The translations under genes were made by a program, and so were the position numbers. Source: Desulfobacteraceae bacterium (GTDB lineage Bacteria > Desulfobacterota > Desulfobacteria > Desulfobacterales > JAABTS01). From it: a stretch of 50,738 nucleotides of DNA. Shown here piece by piece: positions 1-7,951 of this stretch. Within the stretch, counting starts at the first letter, position 1, and each line of letters begins with the position of its first letter. Below the pieces are notes generated by a model. It did not search any database and was not told the DNA's origin. It saw only the letters and a list, made by a program, of their open reading frames with translations. The stretch is from contig JAABTS010000018.1 of assembly GCA_011389735.1 (NCBI GenBank), positions 1 through 50,738 on the forward strand. The letters run 5' to 3'.

Positions 1-150
1 GTCCACGACGAACTTATTTTCGAAGCGCCGGAGGATGAAACGAAAATCCTCGAGGACCGGATCAGACGCATCATGGAAACGATCTGGGAACTCGATGTTC
101 CGCTCAAGGTCAACATCAATCACGGAAAAAACTGGAGCGAAGCCCATTGA
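1..150 (+). CDS. polA: DNA polymerase I, C-terminal end (partial)
   Basis: The window opens inside a reading frame that gives 49 residues and a TGA stop at 148-150. It starts with VHDELIFEAP, the motif C of family A DNA polymerases (the HDE acid and histidine of the palm active site), and ends with the usual short tail containing the HGKNW motif. The protein extends and repairs DNA; the missing 5' part lies upstream of the window. A hairpin plus T-run terminator follows at about 130 bp. The family call is firm because this C-terminus is highly conserved; whether the full protein keeps 5' or 3' exonuclease domains cannot be seen. Confidence 0.93.
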   Translation, partial: VHDELIFEAPEDETKILEDRIRRIMETIWELDVPLKVNINHGKNWSEAH

Positions 151-190
151 TGGCGCCACAGGGGCATGGTAGATGTTTATCAGCTTATTT

Positions 191-266
191 ATCGGGATCG
201 GGATCGTAATCGGTATCGAAAGATTAAATTTCGATCCCGATCCCGATCCCGATCCCGATCCCGATC
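191..266. repeat. GGGATC/GATCCC hairpin element, copy 1
   Basis: A left arm of short GGGATC units and a right arm of five CCCGAT units flank a short AT-rich loop, so the whole segment can fold into one long stem. The central part (gatcgtaatcggtatcg and following bases) reappears in inverted orientation at 20726-20806, so this is a dispersed family and not just a simple-sequence slip. Seen directly; function unknown. Confidence 0.8.
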
Positions 267-281
267 TCAAATACGCTCTAA

Positions 282-322
282 GGGGGTTTGAAACCCCCGA
301 CGCCTTGACGGGCGTTTTTTTT
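282..322 (+). terminator. Rho-independent terminator after polA
   Basis: A perfect palindrome (GGGGGTTT-G-AAACCCCC, 282-298) is followed directly by a second small hairpin (ACGCC/GGCGT at 300-304 and 311-315) and an eight-T run at 315-322. The double hairpin with a T-run fits intrinsic termination of polA. Confidence 0.7.
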
Positions 323-537
323 ATTTACCCGTAAAACGAAGCCATTTGATTTCTGACGGCGTTTCATTTTCTACTGGTAACGGTATAATACATGTCTATA
401 CATCAGAGTATAGCTAAGTACATAAAAGCCGCTACAAGAAGACCTGAGAGCGTCACAGGGGCGCAAAAGGTTGATGTGTGTGTTCAAACCATGCTACCAA
501 ACCTTAAATGTTTCTTCGATAATTTTTGGCGATTCCT

Positions 538-802
538 GTAGGTCGGGTTAGCGTTCCCATCATTGCGAACAACCACGAGCATTCGCGTATTGACATGATT
601 GCATTCAAAGCCCATGCAGACCTCGCGTAACCCGACGTTCAGACTTGCCTGTTCCACCCCCCCCGAAGGACAGCTAAAAACTTCAACCGAAAAAGTCTGA
701 ACGTCGGGTTACGCGATTCCGGCTTGGGATTTTAAGACAGTCATGACAACACGGCAATGTACGTGGTTGTCAGAAATGAAGGCGACCGCTAACCCGACCT
801 AC
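538..802. repeat. Nested inverted-repeat element (REP/MITE-like)
   Basis: Two perfect inverted repeats are nested. The outer pair is 16 bp (gtaggtcgggttagcg at 538-553 against cgctaacccgacctac at 787-802). The inner pair is 23 bp (624-646 against 693-715, containing taacccgacg). Both share a TAACCCGAC core, which suggests that related small palindromic elements inserted into each other. Such cores are typical of REP-type sequences mobilised by REP-associated transposases; none is encoded in this window. The rest of the 151-1066 gap holds no convincing gene. Confidence 0.75.
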
Positions 803-806
803 GCGC

Positions 807-889
807 TGTCGTCGATAAGATCGGCCTACCCCCGTAAAACAGGCGTCCTTGCCTGTTTCAAACACCGTAGAACAGGTTTTGACCCAGCG
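807..889. repeat. Dispersed 80-bp repeat, copy 1
   Basis: This segment (around cctacccccgtaaaacaggc) matches the reverse complement of 45231-45310 almost base for base, including an internal small hairpin AAACAGGC/GCCTGTTT. The two copies lie 44 kb apart in opposite orientation. It directly abuts the nested inverted-repeat element at 538-802. Confidence 0.75.
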
Positions 890-1066
890 GCCATTCTCCA
901 GGCGTCGCTCACTCGCCGCCGGCCCGTTTCAGGCGGAAAGCGGTCGTCACCCGAATTTTTTCGCTGTTTCGTTCATTCGAAAAACCATTCCTTGTCGTTT
1001 GACGAGAATAATGATATACAAAGTGAAATGGGAACCGGAAAAGATAATTAACCCAGGAGAAATTAA

Positions 1067-1354
1067 ATGTCAATCACGGCGGATCCCAGCGTAACAAGGG
1101 ATGGAGCATTTTCATCGTTTAAGGAGAATCTGAAAAGCGTTAAACTGATTGGCCGCGGTCCGGTCACGGAAGCCGTTATGCAAAAGCCGGCGGGCGACTT
1201 CGGCGAAGATCCGGTTCTTTGGAGCGCATCCGGTGTCACGCCAAAAACCGGAGCGAAGCGCATTGAAGCTGGTTTGCATGATTGTACGAGTGTGAAGCCG
1301 CGCCGAAATGCAGTACGATGTTTAAAGTCAAACGGGCAAGATAAAGTCGTCTGA
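1067..1354 (+). CDS. Small unrecognised ORF, possible leader gene of the WD40 protein
   Basis: A 95-residue frame begins at an ATG preceded by a good Shine-Dalgarno (AGGAGA at 1055-1060, about 7 nt away) and stops only 3 bp before the start of the WD40 gene, which would allow translational coupling. The protein has no recognisable domain, signal peptide or membrane segment. Its composition is unremarkable and the overlapping reverse frame is also open, so the frame alone is weak evidence. The ribosome site and the tight junction are the main reasons to list it. It could also be a decayed fragment or non-coding leader. Confidence 0.4.
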   Translation: MSITADPSVTRDGAFSSFKENLKSVKLIGRGPVTEAVMQKPAGDFGEDPVLWSASGVTPKTGAKRIEAGLHDCTSVKPRRNAVRCLKSNGQDKVV

Positions 1355-1357
1355 GGG

Positions 1358-3607
1358 ATGAAAAAGTATTTTTGGGTGATTGTTTTTGGTGTTTTTATCG
1401 GGTTGGGAGTGGTATTGAGTTTTTTGGAAATGGCTCCGGAACTGGATTTTGATTTAAGTCTGGACAAAATAACGTCGCTCGGTAAAAATAAAAAAGAGCC
1501 GCCCGTGGAACACAAAAAGAATAGTTTCCGAAAAGATCCGGACGTTATCCAGGCGATTATGGACAGGGCGGACGTGCTGGCTCGAGCCGCCGGCCGCAGT
1601 CTGGCGACAGATCCCATGCAGGCGTTCCGGCTTGCCGAAGCCTCGATCCTCATAGCTCCGAACCCCAAAGCGGAGGCCGCCCTGTGGAAATCCCTGGAAT
1701 ATCCGTTCTATTGTAACCTTCTGGAAAATCAGAAAGATATTGTCAAAACCCGTTTTTCTTCCGATGGAAAAAGCATCGCCGCTGCGTCAACCGATTTCGC
1801 CGTCCGAATTTTTGATGTGGAAACCCGTCAAATAATACGGACGATCAACACGGAAGGCGTGGTCTATTGCATCGCTTTTTCCCCCGACGGCAGGTTGCTG
1901 GCCGGCGCCGGAGCCGACAACCGGTTGAAGGTGTGGGACATCGGCTCCGGACGCCGAATTTTGAACGCCGCACATCACACCGGACGTATCCGGGATGTCT
2001 GTTTTTCGCCCGACGGCCGGTGGATCGCCACTGCGTCTAAGGATAAGCGCGTTGTTTTCTGGAACGCCGATAACGGAAAACCGGTAAAAGATATCCGTGA
2101 TTTTGGAGCCGAAGTGACCGGCGTTTCGTTTTCGAACGAATCCAATTATTTGATCACCGTATCCGGAGGCGGCCGGATCGGGGTTTACAAAACGGTGAAC
2201 GGGGCAGGGGAGGGCGGCGGAAAACTCCTGTTCAAAATGGACGGTTTCAGGAGCCGACTCCGAGACGCTCTGATATCGCCGAACGGCCGTCATATAATCA
2301 TCCTGTTTATGGACGATGCGCCCCAATTGTGGGATGTGTCTCCGTCTTTCCGAAAACATCGGGTAACGTTCAGCGGCCGTGGCGTCGCGTACGCCGCATC
2401 GTTCTCGGCCGACGGACAATATGTGGTTACGGCCAATGAAGGCGCGGAAGCACACATATGGGAGGCTTCCAGCGGAAAGCACGTATATTCCCTGAAAGGA
2501 CACCGGGATGCGGTGTTGTCTGCCTCCTTTTCGCCGGCTGCGCATCTGGCGGCGACCGGTTCCAAAGACGGCGCAGTCAAATTGTGGAGTCTCGATATCG
2601 GTATAAAAACGCAAACCTTCGCCGGACACGACGATCAGGTCATTGACGTGGCCTTTTCCCCTGACGGTGAAAGGCTTCTGTCCGCATCCCTGGATAATAG
2701 CGTCCGGCTGTGGAATTTAAAAGAAGAAAAGGAGATTTTTAAAGACCGGAAAAACGTACCCGGCGTTTCAAGGATTGCGTTTTCGCCGGATAATGTACGA
2801 TTCGCGGCCGCATCCGGAGACGGCGTGTGCAGGATTTGGGATACGGCTTCGGGAATTCTGCTCCATTCGCTGGAAAGGCATACCGGCGCGATCTCGAACA
2901 TCGCCTATTCTCCGGATGGAGGACAAATCCTCACCGGGTCGATAGATCGCACGGCTATCCTCTGGGACGCCTTGAAAGGCGCTTCGGTGAAAACCTTCAA
3001 AGGGTTTGAAAGCTCCGTGATCAATGTAGGTTTTTTGTTCGGCGAACATACGGCCGGAATCGTCACCGGCGGGGGAACCCTGTTTATCGCCCCTCCCGTG
3101 GGAGACCTCATCAGGTTTGATTTCAATATTTTATCTCCGGAAATGAAACCGCTTGCGATTTTTCCAAATGATGTGTTGTTGACGGAACGGGAATGGAAAA
3201 ACGCCGCTTTCCTGTGGCGCATGCCGGACATTCGGCCGCCCCTGGAATTGGTGGACGCCGGCGGCGTTATTCACAGCGCCGCCGTGTCGCCCAAGGGGGA
3301 ATATATCGCCGCAGTTCTGAAAGAGGGGGGGATAGTATATTACCACATCGAATCCGGGGAACTGGTCGCCGCCATCGACTCAAACTCCGGGAAAACCTTG
3401 CGGGTCGCATTTTCGCCGGACGGAAACGACCTGGCGTGCGCGTCAAGCAACGGCTTGATTCACGTCCGGCCGATTCATTATTCGCAAATAATCCGCGCGA
3501 TACGTGAAGATACCCGGCGGGGCGTGATTTCGCCTATGTCCGCGCCGGAAATCGAAGCGGCCGTGAGCAACGAAAAACGGAAAGGAAAGGACGAATGGAA
3601 AAAGTAA
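1358..3607 (+). CDS. Membrane-anchored WD40 repeat protein
   Basis: This 749-residue protein starts with a short cytoplasmic tip and one hydrophobic segment (about residues 4-24), so it is probably an inner-membrane anchor with the rest exposed outside, although the orientation is not certain. After a linker and a small helical region (about 50-115) come at least twelve WD40-type blades, recognisable by repeated 'FSPDG..(I/L)..AS.D..(V/I)..WD' units, enough for one or two beta-propellers. WD40 propellers are protein-binding platforms without catalysis. The downstream alpha/beta hydrolase overlaps its 3' end by 13 bp, so the two are co-translated and may work together. No kinase or protease domain is fused to it. 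The binding partner is unknown. Confidence 0.85.
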   Translation: MKKYFWVIVFGVFIGLGVVLSFLEMAPELDFDLSLDKITSLGKNKKEPPVEHKKNSFRKDPDVIQAIMDRADVLARAAGRSLATDPMQAFRLAEASILIAPNPKAEAALWKSLEYPFYCNLLENQKDIVKTRFSSDGKSIAAASTDFAVRIFDVETRQIIRTINTEGVVYCIAFSPDGRLLAGAGADNRLKVWDIGSGRRILNAAHHTGRIRDVCFSPDGRWIATASKDKRVVFWNADNGKPVKDIRDFGAEVTGVSFSNESNYLITVSGGGRIGVYKTVNGAGEGGGKLLFKMDGFRSRLRDALISPNGRHIIILFMDDAPQLWDVSPSFRKHRVTFSGRGVAYAASFSADGQYVVTANEGAEAHIWEASSGKHVYSLKGHRDAVLSASFSPAAHLAATGSKDGAVKLWSLDIGIKTQTFAGHDDQVIDVAFSPDGERLLSASLDNSVRLWNLKEEKEIFKDRKNVPGVSRIAFSPDNVRFAAASGDGVCRIWDTASGILLHSLERHTGAISNIAYSPDGGQILTGSIDRTAILWDALKGASVKTFKGFESSVINVGFLFGEHTAGIVTGGGTLFIAPPVGDLIRFDFNILSPEMKPLAIFPNDVLLTEREWKNAAFLWRMPDIRPPLELVDAGGVIHSAAVSPKGEYIAAVLKEGGIVYYHIESGELVAAIDSNSGKTLRVAFSPDGNDLACASSNGLIHVRPIHYSQIIRAIREDTRRGVISPMSAPEIEAAVSNEKRKGKDEWKK

Positions 3608-4395
3608 GTACGGAACAATACGCCAATCTTGACAGGCCGGAAGTTCTCATGTTCCTGTTTTACCCCAGACGGTCGGAAAGAATCCATGCCGGCGAGAAAG
3701 ACCGGTTGATTCTTGTTGAAGAGGATGTGGTGGTCGGAGGAAAGTTTCATATGTGCAATCCTCTGGGGGCCGTTATTTTGTTTTTTCACGGGAACGGCGA
3801 AATCGTGGATGATTACGATGACATGGCGGACGTGTACAATCAGATGGGAATCAATTTCATCCCCGTCGATTACCGGGGGTACGGGCGGTCTACAGGCGCT
3901 CCTACGGTGACGGCTATGATGAAGGATTGCCACACCATATTCGATTATGTGACCCGGTATCTGGAAGAAAACGCCTATTCAGGGCCACTGATCGTCATGG
4001 GCAGGTCTCTCGGAAGCGCATCCGCTCTGGAACTCGCCTACCATTACCAGGACCGGATCGCCGGCCTTATCGTTGAAAGCGGATTCGCCTATGCGGGACC
4101 GTTGCTCAGGCTGCTGGGAATCGACGCAGGAGCGCTTGGCTTCAAGGAGGAAGACGGATTTCGGAATGATGAAAAAATTGCATCCTATGATAAGCCGTTG
4201 CTGATCATTCATGCGGAATTCGACCACATCATACCCTTTTCCGACGGTGAAGCCCTGTATGAAGTCTGTCCTTCTCCGCAAAAAAAGCTGATTCGGATCA
4301 GCAACGCCGATCACAACACGATTTTTTACTATGGGGCAAGAGAATATCTGGAGGGGATCAAGAATTTTATCGATACGGCGAGGGCGTGGAGGTAA
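3595..4395 (+). CDS. Alpha/beta hydrolase (serine hydrolase)
   Basis: The 266-residue protein has the full alpha/beta hydrolase signature: HGNGE near 65-69 (oxyanion strand-turn), the nucleophile elbow GRSLG with Ser138, an acidic residue in EFDHIIP (Asp210) and the late histidine in ADHNT (His240). There is no signal peptide, so it is probably cytoplasmic. It resembles the bacterial relatives of the BEM46/ABHD13 group of short hydrolases, but the substrate cannot be read from sequence. The start codon lies inside the end of the WD40 gene (13-bp overlap), and this region of the WD40 gene supplies a purine-rich ribosome site (GGAAAGGA). Confidence 0.85.
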   Translation: MEKVSTEQYANLDRPEVLMFLFYPRRSERIHAGEKDRLILVEEDVVVGGKFHMCNPLGAVILFFHGNGEIVDDYDDMADVYNQMGINFIPVDYRGYGRSTGAPTVTAMMKDCHTIFDYVTRYLEENAYSGPLIVMGRSLGSASALELAYHYQDRIAGLIVESGFAYAGPLLRLLGIDAGALGFKEEDGFRNDEKIASYDKPLLIIHAEFDHIIPFSDGEALYEVCPSPQKKLIRISNADHNTIFYYGAREYLEGIKNFIDTARAWR

Positions 4396-4473
4396 CATCC
4401 GGCGCCTGAATTGTATTCTTGAAACGTATCGCCCAATAGAATTTTCTTGCAATTACGCACCAAAATGAATTAC

Positions 4474-4669
4474 TATAGCTTTTCAGATAATTAATTTCAT
4501 TTCGTTGTCGGCCCGGGGATATACGAATTTTATTATGTTGAATGTTGAATGTGAGTCCCCCATTTAGCATTTAACATTTAGCATTCAACATAAATAATTT
4601 AGCATTGAACACAAAATTCAACAATCCCGCGCCCGCCGCCTTATGAAATTTAATTCCTGAAAAGCTATA
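4474..4669. repeat. MITE-like element, full copy A
   Basis: The ends form a 13-bp perfect inverted repeat (tatagcttttcag at 4474-4486 and ctgaaaagctata at 4657-4669) that continues imperfectly through an AT-rich ATTAATTTCAT arm. Inside are a GGCCCGG core, 'gatatacgaatttt', and a second palindrome built from TATGTTGAATGT/ACATTCAACATA words. A second near-full copy lies at 34251-34432, with shorter relatives elsewhere. No ORF lies inside. It fills the 300-bp gap between the hydrolase and the helicase genes. Confidence 0.82.
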
Positions 4670-4696
4670 AAAACACAGTCAATGAAATGAAGGATA

Positions 4697-6244
4697 ATGA
4701 TAGTAAAGATAATAAAAAACATAAGAAGCGCCTTGTTCGGAACTGAAGCGGAGCCGTCCGCATCAGCCGATAAGGCGGTGAAAGAAAAATCATCGAATAG
4801 GGCTAATACGGCCGGCCGGGACAAGTCCCCGGCTGATCCGTCTGAAAGGGACGACTCACCAAAAAAGGCGGCCGGGAAATCCAGGCCGCGAAAACGAAAA
4901 CGGCGTCCCGACGTTCCAAAAACCCCGGTTGCAAAGGAAAGCGCCGTTCAATGGGATCTTTCTCAATTTGAGGCCCCGCCGCAGGAAGGAAAAATTCGTT
5001 TTCACGATTTCGATCTGCCCGATGAAATCATGCACGCGATTTACGACCTGGGATTTCAATACTGCACGCCCATTCAAGCGGAAATCATGCCGATCCTTCT
5101 CGCGGGCAAGGACGCCATGGGCCAGGCTCAAACCGGCACCGGAAAAACCGCCGCATTCCTTATCGCCGTGCTCGAGGAACTGAACCGAAACCGTCAGCCC
5201 GGCCGGTCCAAAGGATCGCCCCGCGTATTAATTATCGCTCCGACCAGGGAACTGGCGATTCAGATCGAAAAAGAGGCCGGCGTATTGAACAAATATCTCG
5301 GTTTCAGCACCACGGCCGTTTTCGGCGGAATGGACTATCAGAAACAAAAAAGGGATCTTTCCGATCAGGTTATCGATATTGTGGCGGCTACCCCCGGCAG
5401 GCTTCTCGATTTCCATCAGCATAGGGACGTGGATTTGAGCAAAGTCGAAATTTTGATTATCGACGAAGCGGATCGGATGCTGGATATGGGATTTATCCCC
5501 CAGGTCAATCGAATCGTCCGGGCCACGCCGATGAAAGACAAGCGGCGCACCTGGCTGTTCAGCGCGACCATTACGCCGGACGTGGAACGGCTGGCCGCCA
5601 AATGGACCACCGATCCGTCGCTCGTGTCCATTCGGCCGGAAAAAATCGAATCCGATTCAATCAACCAAATCATTTATCTGGTGACCACCAACGAGAAAAT
5701 CCCGCTCCTGTACAATCTGATTGTACGCCAGGACTTACGGAGGGTCATCGTTTTTTGCAACCGAAGGGACGAAACGAGACGGCTGGTGGAAATTTTCAAA
5801 CGGTATCGGGTCAATTGCGCCGCTTTGTCAGGCGAAGTGCCCCAGAAAAAGCGGGTCGCCACCCTCGAACGATTCCGGAGCGGCGATATCAGAGTGCTTG
5901 TGGCTACAGACGTAGCAGGCAGGGGAATCCACGTGGACGCTGTCAGTCATGTCATCAATTACACGCTGCCGACCGACCCGGAAAATTACGTCCATCGTAT
6001 CGGTAGAACCGGCAGGGCGGGCGCCGTAGGCGTATCGATCAGTTTTGCCTGCGAAGAAGATTCTTTTCGGATACCGGATATCGAAGCCCTGCTAGGGCAT
6101 GAAATGAGATGCATTCAACCCGAAGAAGGATGGACCGAATTGCCGCCGCCTCCGCCTGAACAAAAGCCCCGCCGGGGACGAAAACCGCCGGTAAAACGAA
6201 AGGCCGGGCGAAATCAAAAAGGAGGGGCGTCCAGGGAGGAGTAA
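4697..6244 (+). CDS. DEAD-box ATP-dependent RNA helicase, RhlB-like
   Basis: This 515-residue protein unwinds RNA using ATP. Motifs in order: a FxDF lead-in and Q motif around 101-128 (YCTPIQ), motif I AQTGTGKT (about 144-151), PTRELA, TPGRLLD, DEAD followed by RMLDMGF, SAT, a VIFCNRR strand, and motifs V-VI (ATDVAGRGIHVD, HRIGRTGRAG). The wording around motif Q (RFHDFDLP, DLGFQYCTPIQ) is close to RhlB. A basic, low-complexity N-terminal arm (about 90 residues) and a basic proline-rich tail flank the core and probably bind RNA. Its stop overlaps the start of the kinase gene (TAATG). The AGGA ribosome site is only 2-3 nt from the ATG, which is unusually close. Confidence 0.92.
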   Translation: MIVKIIKNIRSALFGTEAEPSASADKAVKEKSSNRANTAGRDKSPADPSERDDSPKKAAGKSRPRKRKRRPDVPKTPVAKESAVQWDLSQFEAPPQEGKIRFHDFDLPDEIMHAIYDLGFQYCTPIQAEIMPILLAGKDAMGQAQTGTGKTAAFLIAVLEELNRNRQPGRSKGSPRVLIIAPTRELAIQIEKEAGVLNKYLGFSTTAVFGGMDYQKQKRDLSDQVIDIVAATPGRLLDFHQHRDVDLSKVEILIIDEADRMLDMGFIPQVNRIVRATPMKDKRRTWLFSATITPDVERLAAKWTTDPSLVSIRPEKIESDSINQIIYLVTTNEKIPLLYNLIVRQDLRRVIVFCNRRDETRRLVEIFKRYRVNCAALSGEVPQKKRVATLERFRSGDIRVLVATDVAGRGIHVDAVSHVINYTLPTDPENYVHRIGRTGRAGAVGVSISFACEEDSFRIPDIEALLGHEMRCIQPEEGWTELPPPPPEQKPRRGRKPPVKRKAGRNQKGGASREE

Positions 6245-7809
6245 TGGGGACGAAACCGGATTACGAAGAACTTGCCGCGCAGGTCAAGGATTTGCAAAAG
6301 AGGCTCGCTTCCATGGAAAAGGTGCGGAGTCAAAAGCAGTCCCTTGATTCGTTGATCGGTCTTTCCGGGCAGTATGTCTGGGAATGGGATTTCGTAGCCG
6401 GGGTAAAAACGTTCAGCCGGGAATTTTACCGGCTGACCGGCCTGGACGCAAGAAAAAAGAAGTTCTCGGCGAAGGACTGGGAGAACCTGATACATCCGGA
6501 CGACCGCGCCGAATACCAGGAGGCTGTACAGAAAGGCGTGCGGCTTGAAGCCGGCCGGTTCGACGCCGAATACCGTATTCGACCCAAAACCGGGGAGTGG
6601 AAATGGGTTTTCGAACGCGCCGTCGTCACCGAACGCGGTGAAAATGGAACCCCTTTGCAAATCCAGGGAATCAACTCCGATATTACCGACGCCGTAAGGC
6701 TCAAAAACAAACAATTCAATAGCGAACAATTCATTCAAAGCGTTTTTGACGCGATCCGGGACGGGGTCACTGTTTTGTCTCCGGATCTGACCATTATCCG
6801 CACCAACCATTCCCAGCGAAAACGGTTCCGCGCCAAAAGGCCGCTCATCGGCCGTAAATGCCATCAGGTCTTCCAGAACCGGAACACACCCTGCAAATTA
6901 TGCCCCGCTCTGCGCTGCCTGGAAACCAAAGCCTCCGAACAAAACGAAATGAGATTCGAAGCCGAATCGGATCCCATATGGTCCGAAATCCACGCCTTCC
7001 CCCTGTTCAATAAACAAAAGGAAATCGTCAACATCCTCGTTTATTCCCGAAATATCACGGACAAAAAGAAACAGGAGGACGAGGTGGTCAAGACGCGGAA
7101 ATTCAGGGCCATCGGCGCTCTGGCCGGTGGAATAGCCCATGATTTCAATAACCTGATCTACGCCATCAAGGGCAATATAGATCTGGCCAAAAAAGACCGG
7201 CGCCCTCGTAAAAAAATTCTCAAAAACCTGTCTGAAATCGAGAAAGCCTGCAACTATGCACGCGAACTCATCAGTAAATTCATATTGCTTTCTTCGGGAG
7301 GAGTTCCTCGAATCAAGGAATTGTGTATCACCGGTTTGATCAAGGCTTCCGTTCAAACCTGGGTTCAAAATTCGAAAATTACATACGAAACCATCTTTCA
7401 TGACCATACCTGGCGAGTCAAGGCGGACGGCGATCAAATGCAGCGTATCCTGTTCGAACTGGTCAAAAATTCCGAAGAGGCCATGCCCGACGGCGGCAAA
7501 ATCGTGATCTCGGTGGCGAACCACGACGCCGCCGTTTATAGCCCGTCACACCCGTCCGCCGCCGTCGGCCGATTCGTTCGACTGGACGTTTGGGACACCG
7601 GCCCTGGAATTCCGGAACAAGATCTGCCGATCATTTTCGATCCCTATTTCTCGACAAAGGCCAGGGGCGCTCAAAAAGGCATGGGCCTGGGACTCGCCAT
7701 GGTCCATTCCGTGGTCGAGAAGCACAACGGGTTTATCGATGTCCGCAATCGCCGGGAAAACGGCGCCATGGTCACTATCTATCTTCCTGCCGACACTACA
7801 ACCCATTGA
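6244..7809 (+). CDS. PAS-domain sensor histidine kinase (soluble)
   Basis: The 521-residue kinase has a short coiled N-terminus, a PAS_3-type domain (about 40-148; ends with the WKWVFERA and GINSDIT signatures), a second PAS-like domain (about 160-270) carrying four cysteines at 206-225 (including PCKLC), then a dimerisation helix with the phospho-acceptor in GGIAHDFNN (His299) and an HATPase_c domain (N box with KNSEEAMPDGG, G1 DTGPGIP, G2 GMGLGLAM). No transmembrane segment and no receiver are present, so it must pass phosphate to a separate regulator. The clustered cysteines suggest redox or metal sensing; this is inference. It begins on the last base of the helicase stop codon, so the two are translationally coupled, an uncommon pairing. 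Confidence 0.9.
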   Translation: MGTKPDYEELAAQVKDLQKRLASMEKVRSQKQSLDSLIGLSGQYVWEWDFVAGVKTFSREFYRLTGLDARKKKFSAKDWENLIHPDDRAEYQEAVQKGVRLEAGRFDAEYRIRPKTGEWKWVFERAVVTERGENGTPLQIQGINSDITDAVRLKNKQFNSEQFIQSVFDAIRDGVTVLSPDLTIIRTNHSQRKRFRAKRPLIGRKCHQVFQNRNTPCKLCPALRCLETKASEQNEMRFEAESDPIWSEIHAFPLFNKQKEIVNILVYSRNITDKKKQEDEVVKTRKFRAIGALAGGIAHDFNNLIYAIKGNIDLAKKDRRPRKKILKNLSEIEKACNYARELISKFILLSSGGVPRIKELCITGLIKASVQTWVQNSKITYETIFHDHTWRVKADGDQMQRILFELVKNSEEAMPDGGKIVISVANHDAAVYSPSHPSAAVGRFVRLDVWDTGPGIPEQDLPIIFDPYFSTKARGAQKGMGLGLAMVHSVVEKHNGFIDVRNRRENGAMVTIYLPADTTTH

Positions 7810-7857
7810 AATTCAATACAATAATTTTTCTTCCGGTTGAAACCCCGATTTTTTAAA

Positions 7858-7886
7858 TTGACACGCCTGGTTCTATACTCTACACT
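7858..7886 (+). promoter_or_regulatory. Probable sigma70 promoter of the TPR lipoprotein gene
   Basis: A perfect -35 box TTGACA (7858-7863) is followed at 17 bp by TACACT (7881-7886, four of six matches to the -10 consensus). It lies about 65 bp upstream of the lipoprotein start and after the stop of the kinase gene. Confidence 0.5.
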
Positions 7887-7951
7887 TCGATAAACTATTA
7901 ATTTTTAACAAATAAATGATTATGATCGATCACAGGTCAGGGAGGTGTGCG

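Noticed and set aside
743-1094. Two small overlapping frames in the repeat-rich region before the WD40 operon
   Set aside because: No ribosome site, no recognisable motifs, and they run across the dispersed repeats.
1787-2629. Long reverse frame of 280 codons under the WD40 gene
   Set aside because: It is the complement of a real, repetitive gene with clear WD40 protein sequence; the reverse frame has no domain.
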